A stretch of DNA of 20,587 bases from Verrucomicrobia bacterium UBA673 (GTDB lineage Bacteria; Verrucomicrobiota; Verrucomicrobiia; Limisphaerales; UBA1096): NCBI GenBank assembly GCA_002299785.1, contig DBNL01000049.1:1-20587 (forward strand). Direction: 5' to 3'. The notes below the pieces were generated by a model. It was not told the origin of the DNA. It was given only the letters and a program-made list of their open reading frames with translations, and did no database searches. Positions 14,282 to 20,587 of this stretch are shown piece after piece (within the stretch, counting starts at the first letter, position 1; the number at the start of each line of letters is the position of its first letter). Both the position numbers and the translations under genes were made by a program.

Positions 14282-16990
14282 TCACTTCAGCAAGTAGGCC
14301 ATGAGGTCGAGTATCTGTTTCTTTGTGAGTGTATTCACCATGCCGGACGGCATATTGGAAAGGTTCAATTTTTTGCGACTCTCTATGAGAGCCTTGGGAA
14401 TGGTAACTGGTGCCGACGTCGCTGACAAACTTCGCAACCGCACTACGGTATCAGTCTCTTTCTGCACTTGGCCAAGGTGCACAGCGCCATCGCTCATGCT
14501 GAACTGTTCCGTCATGTACGCCTCAGCAATGGTTCGCGACGGGTCAAGGATCGACTCAAGCAAAGCGAGCGGATTCATGCGCTTGGCCAAGCCGCTCAGG
14601 TCGGGGCCGACGCTGCCTCCGCGTCCCTCGAAGCGATGACACTGCGCGCAACCCGCCTTTTCGTACGCCCGCTCGCCAACAGCCAAGGAACGAACTTCAT
14701 TCAACTCAATCAACGCCGGCTCGAGGTCGGCCATCTTCCAGTTCTTAACGAAAACAGAGCTTGGCTTTATCCCGCTGATCCACTCGCGAAACAGCTCGAC
14801 TGCCGCATGGTCGACCGCGCCCGAGACCAACGGCGGCATCTGCCCCCTGCCTCGGCGGTTCATCCTCTGTAACAGCACCGACTGCCCCGGTGCGCCGGGT
14901 GCGACGATCATGGCATTGGCAATGCCGAATGTGTCGTGCTGCGGCCGCGCCTCAATGAGGTGCATTTTGCGCAACGAGTTGGCAAGGCCAAGTTCCATCA
15001 TCGAGTTGCCGCCGCCGGATCGGATGTGGCAGCCCGCACAGTTGGTATGCAGATACGAGCGCACGCGACGCTCCAAGTCCTCACTCGCATCGTACGGATC
15101 GACCAGTGAGCTAGCCCGTGAGGGCTGGCCTTGAGAGGCATTGCGGAAAACCCCGATATGCGACAGCGTCCGAACTTGGCTGTCCGTGATCGCGCTGTAG
15201 GTGTGTTCGCGGTTCATATTCGCATCGTTGATGCCGAGGATAAATCCACCCGCCCGACTGTGGCAGACCATGCAGTCGGCTCGGCTTGGGAATACCCAGT
15301 CCTGCCGACGAAACTGTCCGGGCGACTTGGGATCGGACACGCGAAAGATCTCCTTACCCCCGGCGGGGTCGACCAACTCGGCGTTGGTTTGTGCCTCGTT
15401 CCAACGGTACGAGTAGCCGACCCACTCGTTCTGCTGGCGCAGCATGATCCGTGTCTCCACCCGGAACGGTACGGCCAAGCCGCGATGATGCTCCCGCTCG
15501 ACTGAGAGCGTTTGTACCAGCGCCGTGCCGTTAGGGAACTGCCACGCGCCGCCTCGATCGGAGCTAATTTGCTCGTCGCCAGGCACCGCCATCCATCGCT
15601 TGGCCAAGGCTCCGTCATTCCAACCGGAGGCGATCACTGAGTAGCCAATCACGCCGGGCTTCATTTCGTGAGCCTCGGTGTCGGCAAATAACCCGGTATC
15701 GCTTAATCTCGTCGGGAACGCTGCCGACTGGCTTATTCTCGGCTGATGTATAAGTCGGTAAAATCCGCTGGAGTGGTCCACAACCAGCACCTCGCCGGTG
15801 TTCGTCGTCGCGAACCCAGCGATTGCGAGTGAGGTATCAGCCAGTTCCCGATGCGACACCACCTGCTCGCCGTCATGCTTGATGCCCCAAATCTTGCCGG
15901 TCTCGTAGTCGCCATAGATGAAGTGCCCCCGCAAATTCGGCCACTTTGCGCCATGATAAACCACGCCGCCAGTGATAGAACGCGCCTCTGAGTGCGGATG
16001 CTCAGCCGTCGGCAAAGTAAGCGGATGCGGCCCTAGCTTTCGGTTGCTGTAAAACGGGTGACTCCCCTCGTAAACACTCCAGCCGTAGTTTTCACCGGGC
16101 CGAACCAGATGTACCGTCTCCCACAAATCCTGCCCGTTGTTGCCAACCCAAACCTGCCCAGTCAGCGCGTCAACAGTAAGCCGCCACGGGTTGCGCAGGC
16201 CGTAGACAAACAACTCTGGCCGTGCGTTTGGCAGTTTAACAAACGGATTGTCCGACGGAATTGCGTACGGCTTTTCCGGCGTGCTATCGCGGATATCGAT
16301 CCGCAGCACGCTGCCGAGAAGGTCATCTAGTGTCTGGCCGGACAACCATTTGTCGGAGTCGCTCGTGCCATCCCCGGTTGAAATATAGAGCATACCGTCG
16401 TGCCCGAAAGCGATGCCACCGCCGTCATGCCCTCGGGACGACCACTCGAGTATGACGTGCTCACTGGCAGGATCGACCAACCACTCCGGTTCACGCTGAA
16501 CGACGAACCGTGAAATCCGGTTTGCCTTACCGCCATCGAACTTGTCCATTCGCAGGTTGCTGAAGATGTACAAATAGCCGTTGTCTGTATAATCCGGATC
16601 GAAACAGAACGAGTAAGCAATCCGCCCCCGTAACTCGATCAGTTGGGTTCGCTCCGCGGGTTTCGGCTCATCCCGGAAAACCACCAACTCGGTTGGCTTA
16701 CCTCTCGACTGATGCAGCAGCGCGAACAACTGATCACTGCTCGGCTCAGAGGCGATGAATATCGGCGCATGCCAAGATTGGTTTGTAAATACCGGTTCGA
16801 CCGAATACGGCAAGGGTGGCTCGGGAGTGCCGACAAAGCGGGTGTTTTCCCAAGGCTCGCGCTTGGCCAAGCCATAAGGCTTCTCTTCCTGAGCAGCAAT
16901 GACGCCACTAGATAATCCAATCAACAGCCAGGAGGCAATCAACAAGACACCCTGGACAGTCAAATCAGAAAGATATTTTATCCGGAACAT
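14282..16990 (-). CDS. Exported PQQ-type sugar dehydrogenase fused to triple c-haem region
   Basis: A 902-residue exported protein counted from the ATG at 16990. A GTG 7 codons upstream (17011) keeps the frame open but lies inside the best promoter. Residues 1-33 hold a signal peptide. Residues about 75-415 form a glucose/sorbosone-dehydrogenase-like beta-propeller, with GHDGGGIAFGHDGMLY, GLRNPWRL and GENYGWSVYEG. A middle region has CMVCH (Cys573-His577) and CAGCH (Cys651-His655). The C-terminal domain, about 765-902, has CAQCH (Cys781-His785) and VGPDLSGLA, matching the haem-binding domain of Pirellula/Verrucomicrobium type. It probably oxidises a sugar or alcohol and passes electrons along its own haems; the substrate is unknown. 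Four CTTGGCCAAG copies lie in this gene. It is convergent with the second sulfatase and separated from scpA by 60 bp. Confidence 0.87.
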   Translation of the reverse strand: MFRIKYLSDLTVQGVLLIASWLLIGLSSGVIAAQEEKPYGLAKREPWENTRFVGTPEPPLPYSVEPVFTNQSWHAPIFIASEPSSDQLFALLHQSRGKPTELVVFRDEPKPAERTQLIELRGRIAYSFCFDPDYTDNGYLYIFSNLRMDKFDGGKANRISRFVVQREPEWLVDPASEHVILEWSSRGHDGGGIAFGHDGMLYISTGDGTSDSDKWLSGQTLDDLLGSVLRIDIRDSTPEKPYAIPSDNPFVKLPNARPELFVYGLRNPWRLTVDALTGQVWVGNNGQDLWETVHLVRPGENYGWSVYEGSHPFYSNRKLGPHPLTLPTAEHPHSEARSITGGVVYHGAKWPNLRGHFIYGDYETGKIWGIKHDGEQVVSHRELADTSLAIAGFATTNTGEVLVVDHSSGFYRLIHQPRISQSAAFPTRLSDTGLFADTEAHEMKPGVIGYSVIASGWNDGALAKRWMAVPGDEQISSDRGGAWQFPNGTALVQTLSVEREHHRGLAVPFRVETRIMLRQQNEWVGYSYRWNEAQTNAELVDPAGGKEIFRVSDPKSPGQFRRQDWVFPSRADCMVCHSRAGGFILGINDANMNREHTYSAITDSQVRTLSHIGVFRNASQGQPSRASSLVDPYDASEDLERRVRSYLHTNCAGCHIRSGGGNSMMELGLANSLRKMHLIEARPQHDTFGIANAMIVAPGAPGQSVLLQRMNRRGRGQMPPLVSGAVDHAAVELFREWISGIKPSSVFVKNWKMADLEPALIELNEVRSLAVGERAYEKAGCAQCHRFEGRGGSVGPDLSGLAKRMNPLALLESILDPSRTIAEAYMTEQFSMSDGAVHLGQVQKETDTVVRLRSLSATSAPVTIPKALIESRKKLNLSNMPSGMVNTLTKKQILDLMAYLLK

Positions 16991-16998
16991 TGAGAAGG

Positions 16999-17027
16999 AT
17001 ATTAGAGACACCGACTCTTTCGGGCAA
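16999..17027 (-). promoter_or_regulatory. Candidate promoter for the PQQ-type dehydrogenase gene
   Basis: On the minus strand TTGCCC (17027-17022) and TAATAT (17004-16999) are spaced by 17 bp, 4 of 6 matches each. The expected start near 16992 is next to the ATG at 16990, so the transcript would be leaderless or nearly so. This fits the missing Shine-Dalgarno sequence and argues against the GTG at 17011. Confidence 0.35.
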
Positions 17028-17050
17028 GGCAGTGTATCATCAAAATAGTG

Positions 17051-18223
17051 CTAAAAAACCACGCAGCACAAGATTGTTATCACCACCAAAAGGATCGTCG
17101 TGGCGATGAGACGATCCTTCGTTGGAAAGTCGAGATTAAGCTCCGCCGTCCAAGGCTTGGGCCGACTGCGCTTGGTCAACCGCTTGGCATCAATTCGGCC
17201 AATATCTGAAGCCAGAGGCAACTCCCGTATATTGGGGTCATCGTATGGTTCCTCCTCTGGCTCTTCCATCGGAGAGAAGGTCAGCGGCTCGTCTGACTTG
17301 TGTGCCAATTGACCAACTTCCATAGTCAAAGCGTCACTTGGGTCGATGGCAACCTCCAGACTCGCAGTCCTGGTCAACGTAGTTTCGCCTTCCCTCGTCT
17401 CGGTAATATTCGAAATTCCGGCAGTGAATCCGATCGACTCCGGCTCAGTCAGATCTGAAGGTTCGCCGCTATCGGGTTTCATATCCGGCATACGCTTAGC
17501 CAGCTCGATTTCTCCGAAACGTTCCCCTTGAACGGCAATCAACTGCCTGAGCTTGGCCAACTCTAGCACAGCAAGAAAAGTCGTAATCACCTCAAGCCGA
17601 CTTCCTGCCGACTCAAACAGCTCAATGAACCGGACGGATTCTCTCTTCTCAAGGATCTCCATAATAAGGGAGATCTTCTCCGTGACACTCCATTGGTCGG
17701 CAACAATCTCTCCCCTGTTGGCGGCACTTTGTTTTTCCGTTTCATCGAACCGCTTGAGCACCTGATTTACGGCATCAATGAGGTCGAAAATGGATGCCTC
17801 TTTTGCCGCTTGTGGCGGCAGAGGTGGGACTTTCGGCTTAGCTCCCTGCCTCTCAAAACTCTGTTCCCGCTCCCATGCTATCCGCCGAAAGTCATCAGCC
17901 GCATCCTTAAATTTCTTGTACTCGACGAGTTGGCGGATCAAATCCCAACGTGGATCCTCCTCCTCGTCTTCCTCGGAGAGCACCTGCAAATCAACAGGGA
18001 GCAGCTCCTTGCTCTTGATGTACATGAGCGTGGAGGCCATGACGATGAACTCGCCGGCGAGATCAAGGTCGAACCGCTTCATCAGATCGATGTATTCGCA
18101 GAACTGGTTGGCCAACCTGACCATGTTCACCTCGTAAATATCGACCTCTTCCTTGCGGACAAGGTGCAGCAACAGATCAAGTGGTCCTTCGAACACTTCG
18201 AACTGGTATCGCAAATCGCTCAT
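17051..18223 (-). CDS. scpA: ScpA condensin kleisin with C-terminal membrane anchor
   Basis: Residues 1-245 are a complete ScpA, the kleisin that bridges the SMC ATPase heads with ScpB for chromosome segregation. FEGPLDLLLHLV at 11-22 and MASTLMYIKSKELLP at 62-76 are hallmarks, and residues about 185-245 form the C-terminal winged helix (ending FGEIELAKR). ScpA is normally about 250 residues; this one has 390. Residues 246-371 are a low-complexity acidic linker with EEPEEEPYDDP and then a basic patch KRLTKRSRPK. Residues 372-390 are an uninterrupted hydrophobic helix (LIATTILLVVITILCCVVF) that ends at the stop, the form of a tail anchor. The frame is intact from start to stop. Its ATG overlaps the upstream phosphatase stop as ATGA. 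No scpB is in the window. Confidence 0.9.
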   Translation of the reverse strand: MSDLRYQFEVFEGPLDLLLHLVRKEEVDIYEVNMVRLANQFCEYIDLMKRFDLDLAGEFIVMASTLMYIKSKELLPVDLQVLSEEDEEEDPRWDLIRQLVEYKKFKDAADDFRRIAWEREQSFERQGAKPKVPPLPPQAAKEASIFDLIDAVNQVLKRFDETEKQSAANRGEIVADQWSVTEKISLIMEILEKRESVRFIELFESAGSRLEVITTFLAVLELAKLRQLIAVQGERFGEIELAKRMPDMKPDSGEPSDLTEPESIGFTAGISNITETREGETTLTRTASLEVAIDPSDALTMEVGQLAHKSDEPLTFSPMEEPEEEPYDDPNIRELPLASDIGRIDAKRLTKRSRPKPWTAELNLDFPTKDRLIATTILLVVITILCCVVF

Positions 18224-19725
18224 TGGCCTGCCGGGAGAGGTTTAAGAATTGGAACGACTTGGTTGACAACCCGCAACTTCCAGTCCGTGAACACATCTCC
18301 TGTGCGCAGCACACCATAGGTGTCGAATTTATAGGTGTTGCCGCGTCCATAGTAGCTGTCCGGAGCAACGTTGAATGTCCACACGGAGCCGTCCTTCAGC
18401 GACCGCACGGCGCTGTGCTCTAGTTTGCATTCGCGGTGAAGCACCGCTGTCGTGGCATTGGCCTTGGCCTGGCTGTCGTGTTCCTGCCAATGACGAAATA
18501 GTCCGTTACCCGCAATCAGACGGCGCATCATCGGGTTAACAGCGGAAGAGTGTTGGTGCGCTCGGAACACGCCACGCACACTAGCCTTCGCACCGGCAGA
18601 TGCATCGAGCACGATTCGAGTGCCGGCCATACCATACACAAACCCGCGACCCTGCATGTAACCGAGCCCCGGCTCGCTGGAGAACAAGGTGAAATCATTC
18701 CACATGAAACCATTGATCAGCGGCGACATCGGCGTAAGCGGTGTGTAGTCACGAATCGTTGATTTAAGGAAAGCCCGCCGCGCAGCATCAGCCGTTTCAA
18801 GAAGGTCTGTATGCTTCGCCAAGAACGATCCCCCAGTTACTTGGCCGAGCAGTTGATACGCCACCACTGGCTTAGCATCGAGCAACGCGCCCGGCAGGTA
18901 TCCCGGCTCCATACCGCCATGGTTGCACTGAATAAAATCCGTGCCGCTGCCTGCGTAAATCACAACCGGAAAAAAATCGTACAAACGGCCGATCATAGCT
19001 GGTTTAAAATTTGTGGCGTATTTTTTCTGACACTCAGCAAGGAAGCCGTAGTTCGAGATCATCTGTACATCCTCGTGATTGCCGCGCGCCATGAACACCT
19101 GTTCCGGGTTGGCGAGCTTCAGCCGCAGCAGCGTGTAGAGCACCTCAATGCCGTAATTGCCACGATCCGTGTAATCACCGAGAAACACCATGTAGCTGTT
19201 CGGCTTGGCCAAGCGGAAGCCGTCGAGCGTACCGGTTTGATTAAGCGAACCGAGCATGGTGATGAATGAGTGAATGTCGCCGTGAAAATCGCCGTGAAAG
19301 ATAACCTCGCTGCCAGCAGGCACCTGCAGCTTTTGCGCGAAAGGCTGAAACGAAATAGGCGGCTTCAGGAAATAAGCACGGTTGGTGTTGAAAAACTCAG
19401 TCACCTTTGGCTTTACTCCGACCCAGTTCGCAGCGGATTCCATCGAACCGCTTTTGAACAACTCGAACGCCGCCAGTAATGCATTTGACACCTCTTCAAA
19501 ATCGGGCAAAGCAGTCTCAAGTTTGGTCGTTGCCGCTTGACGAAGAAGGACGCGGTTGGCTGGTAGTTCTGCGCAAGAACTCTTCCAATCCGCAAATGTA
19601 GGGTATGCAGCCGACTTATAGGCAACCCTTTCGGCCAAGGTGGATTGCACCAAGCAAAGCGCCATCACTAACAAGAACGCTTGTCCAATCACACTCCGAG
19701 GGTGGCATCTACTTTGCAACATCAT
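18220..19725 (-). CDS. Exported PPP-family Ser/Thr-type phosphatase
   Basis: A 501-residue metallophosphoesterase of the PPP type, the family of eukaryotic PP1/PP2A and some bacterial phosphatases. The full set of metal-site motifs is present: GDFHGD at 145-150, GDYTDRG at 183-189, RGNHE at 214-218, NHGG at 268-271 and RAHQH at 388-392. Residues 1-32 form a signal peptide (core AFLLVMALCLVQSTLA), so it acts outside the cytoplasm. An N-terminal helical region of about 110 residues precedes the catalytic domain. The start has two consecutive ATG codons (19725 and 19722). Its stop overlaps the scpA start, so the two are co-translated although they act on opposite sides of the membrane. The substrate cannot be told from the sequence. 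One CTTGGCCAAG copy lies at 19204-19213. Confidence 0.85.
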   Translation of the reverse strand: MMLQSRCHPRSVIGQAFLLVMALCLVQSTLAERVAYKSAAYPTFADWKSSCAELPANRVLLRQAATTKLETALPDFEEVSNALLAAFELFKSGSMESAANWVGVKPKVTEFFNTNRAYFLKPPISFQPFAQKLQVPAGSEVIFHGDFHGDIHSFITMLGSLNQTGTLDGFRLAKPNSYMVFLGDYTDRGNYGIEVLYTLLRLKLANPEQVFMARGNHEDVQMISNYGFLAECQKKYATNFKPAMIGRLYDFFPVVIYAGSGTDFIQCNHGGMEPGYLPGALLDAKPVVAYQLLGQVTGGSFLAKHTDLLETADAARRAFLKSTIRDYTPLTPMSPLINGFMWNDFTLFSSEPGLGYMQGRGFVYGMAGTRIVLDASAGAKASVRGVFRAHQHSSAVNPMMRRLIAGNGLFRHWQEHDSQAKANATTAVLHRECKLEHSAVRSLKDGSVWTFNVAPDSYYGRGNTYKFDTYGVLRTGDVFTDWKLRVVNQVVPILKPLPAGQ

Positions 19726-19763
19726 CCAACTGGTCTGACAGAAACTGGGCCTGCAGCATTCAA

Positions 19764-19792
19764 ATTACAAGGCAAAAGGAAAACATTGCGAA
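19764..19792 (-). promoter_or_regulatory. Candidate promoter for the phosphatase-scpA operon
   Basis: On the minus strand TTCGCA (19792-19787, 4 of 6 matches) and TGTAAT (19769-19764, 5 of 6 matches) have a 17-bp spacer. A start near 19757 would give a leader of about 32 nt to the ATG at 19725. Confidence 0.35.
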
Positions 19793-19814
19793 CGGGAGTC
19801 CCTCCGCCTAGTTT
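19786..19814 (+). promoter_or_regulatory. Weak candidate promoter for the PQQ-like propeller gene
   Basis: TTGCGA at 19786-19791 and TAGTTT at 19809-19814 have a 17-bp spacer, but the -10 box matches only 3 of 6. Its -35 box overlaps that of the divergent phosphatase promoter, so the two would compete for RNA polymerase. Low confidence. Confidence 0.2.
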
Positions 19815-19833
19815 TTCGAAATTCGACTGACTC

Positions 19834-20587
19834 ATGAGAAAATCAAACCCGCGAAATCATTTCTCCGCCTACCTATTCATTTCAACGTTCGCTTTTGCCT
19901 TCTGCACCGTCTCGACCCAATCCGGCGACTGGCCGCAGTGGCGCGGCCCCACCTCGAATGCCCACGTGGCCAAGGGCGATCGGCTCCCTGTAAGGCTGGG
20001 CAATTCTCCTAAGGTCGTCTGGCGCATTGATGTCGGCCCCGGCCATTCCTCCCCAGTGACACAGGGCGATCGGCTCGCAATTGCAGAGGAAAAAGATGGC
20101 TTTGAGACGCTACGTCTAATCGATAAACGCACTGGCAAGCTGCTTTGGGAAAAGGCTTTTGGCGAAACCTACGAGGATCGCTTCGGCGCAGGCCCACGTT
20201 GCACTCCTCTCTTCGACGGCGACCGGATTTACGTGCAGACCTGCCGGGGCGAACTCAGTTGCTTAAGTGTCAAGGACGGCTCCACGCTCTGGGGCGTCGA
20301 CTATCAAAAAAAATTCAAGGTCAAGTGGATCAAGAATAAAAGCCAAAATGAAGCTGCGGCAGCGCGCCGAGGCTACAGCGGCTCACCGCTGATCGAAGGA
20401 GACCATCTTATTTGCCAAGTCGGTGGCGCCCCCGGAACCGGCGTAGTTTGCTTCGACAAATTAAATGGCAAAATCATCTGGAAATCGCAAGACGACCTGG
20501 CCAGTTTCGCCAGCCCTTTGATCATGACGCTTGCCGGGAAGAGGCAATTCATCACGCTCGCCACCGAGAAAATTCTCAGCGTGGATA
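19834..20587 (+). CDS. Exported PQQ-binding-like beta-propeller protein (partial)
   Basis: The frame opens at ATG 19834 and runs past the right edge; 251 residues are seen and the C-terminus is missing. Residues 1-30 look like a signal peptide (hydrophobic core AYLFISTFAFAFCTVS). Mature sequence opens with WPQWRGP, the hallmark start of exported PQQ-like propeller proteins common in PVC bacteria. Propeller blades repeat as short units with GDR, a Gly-Lys turn and a Trp: RTGKLLWEKAF, KDGSTLWGVDY and LNGKIIWKSQ. Members are often annotated as alcohol-dehydrogenase-like, but many lack proven PQQ binding, so enzymatic activity should not be assumed. It is divergent from the phosphatase gene. No Shine-Dalgarno sequence is visible before the ATG. 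Confidence 0.85.
   Translation, partial: MRKSNPRNHFSAYLFISTFAFAFCTVSTQSGDWPQWRGPTSNAHVAKGDRLPVRLGNSPKVVWRIDVGPGHSSPVTQGDRLAIAEEKDGFETLRLIDKRTGKLLWEKAFGETYEDRFGAGPRCTPLFDGDRIYVQTCRGELSCLSVKDGSTLWGVDYQKKFKVKWIKNKSQNEAAAARRGYSGSPLIEGDHLICQVGGAPGTGVVCFDKLNGKIIWKSQDDLASFASPLIMTLAGKRQFITLATEKILSVD

Larger units (their letters stand above)
1332..19213. repeat. Dispersed palindrome CTTGGCCAAG, ten exact copies
   Basis: Exact copies start at 1332, 2181, 6536, 6786, 9082, 14467, 14582, 15599, 16862 and 19204. The core TTGGCCAA also occurs at 4797, 17553 and about 18108. Flanking bases extend the consensus towards CGCTTGGCCAAGCG, fully matched at 6784-6797. All ten lie inside genes: the LuxE-like and LuxC-like genes, the HEAT-tailed sulfatase (2), the DUF1549 gene, the PQQ-type dehydrogenase (4) and the phosphatase. 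They are read as Leu-Ala-Lys six times, Leu-Gly-Gln three times and Ala-Trp-Pro-Ser once, so the signal is at DNA level. Half-sites GCTTGGC/GCCAAGC are also frequent. Confidence 0.85.

Noticed and set aside
1332..19213. The idea that CTTGGCCAAG recurs because a Leu-Ala-Lys-Arg peptide is common.
   Set aside because: Three copies are read as Leu-Gly-Gln and one as Ala-Trp-Pro-Ser. A peptide bias would not fix the same synonymous bases in unrelated proteins.

Overview
The window reads as a chromosomal segment from the PVC superphylum, most likely Verrucomicrobiota, less likely Planctomycetota. The evidence is the gene content: a DUF1549/DUF1553 cytochrome-like protein followed by a DUF1501 protein, two formylglycine-type sulfatases, a DUF1080 protein, a glucose-dehydrogenase-like propeller fused to c-type haem motifs of the Pirellula/Verrucomicrobium type, and a WPQWRGP-type PQQ-like propeller. 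Few starts have a convincing Shine-Dalgarno sequence, which fits these phyla. I see no tRNA, rRNA, CRISPR array, insertion sequence or phage gene. Genes are dense and most neighbours overlap or nearly touch.

Layout. (1) 1-273, minus: the N-terminal part of a small lipoprotein that runs off the left edge. (2) 408-3214, plus: a tight operon of a LuxE-like acyl-protein synthetase, a LuxC-like acyl-CoA reductase and a QueD-type pterin enzyme. (3) 3320-4456, plus: citrate synthase, with two 10-bp direct repeats in its upstream region and a hairpin terminator after it. (4) 8650-4505, minus: an operon of DUF1080, sulfatase with HEAT-like tail, and sialate O-acetylesterase. (5) 8757-14244, plus, divergent from (4): DUF1549/DUF1553 protein, DUF1501 protein and a second sulfatase. 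(6) 16990-14282, minus: a secreted PQQ-type dehydrogenase with three CxxCH motifs. (7) 19725-17051, minus: a secreted PPP-type phosphatase translationally coupled to an ScpA kleisin that carries a long extension and a C-terminal membrane helix. (8) 19834-20587, plus: the start of a PQQ-like propeller protein, cut by the right edge.

Blocks (4) and (5) share a divergent control region of about 100-180 bp. Together they look like a locus for stripping sulfate and acetyl groups from glycans in the periplasm or at the cell surface. No glycoside hydrolase, lyase or sulfatase-maturation enzyme is present here. Blocks (6) and (8) add exported redox and propeller proteins.

The two most unusual observations are at different scales. 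First, the palindrome CTTGGCCAAG occurs exactly ten times, against an expectation of about 0.02, always inside genes and in all three reading frames. It behaves like a highly iterated palindrome comparable in kind to cyanobacterial HIP1. Second, the ScpA condensin subunit appears to be tail-anchored in the membrane, which would tether SMC-ScpAB to the envelope.
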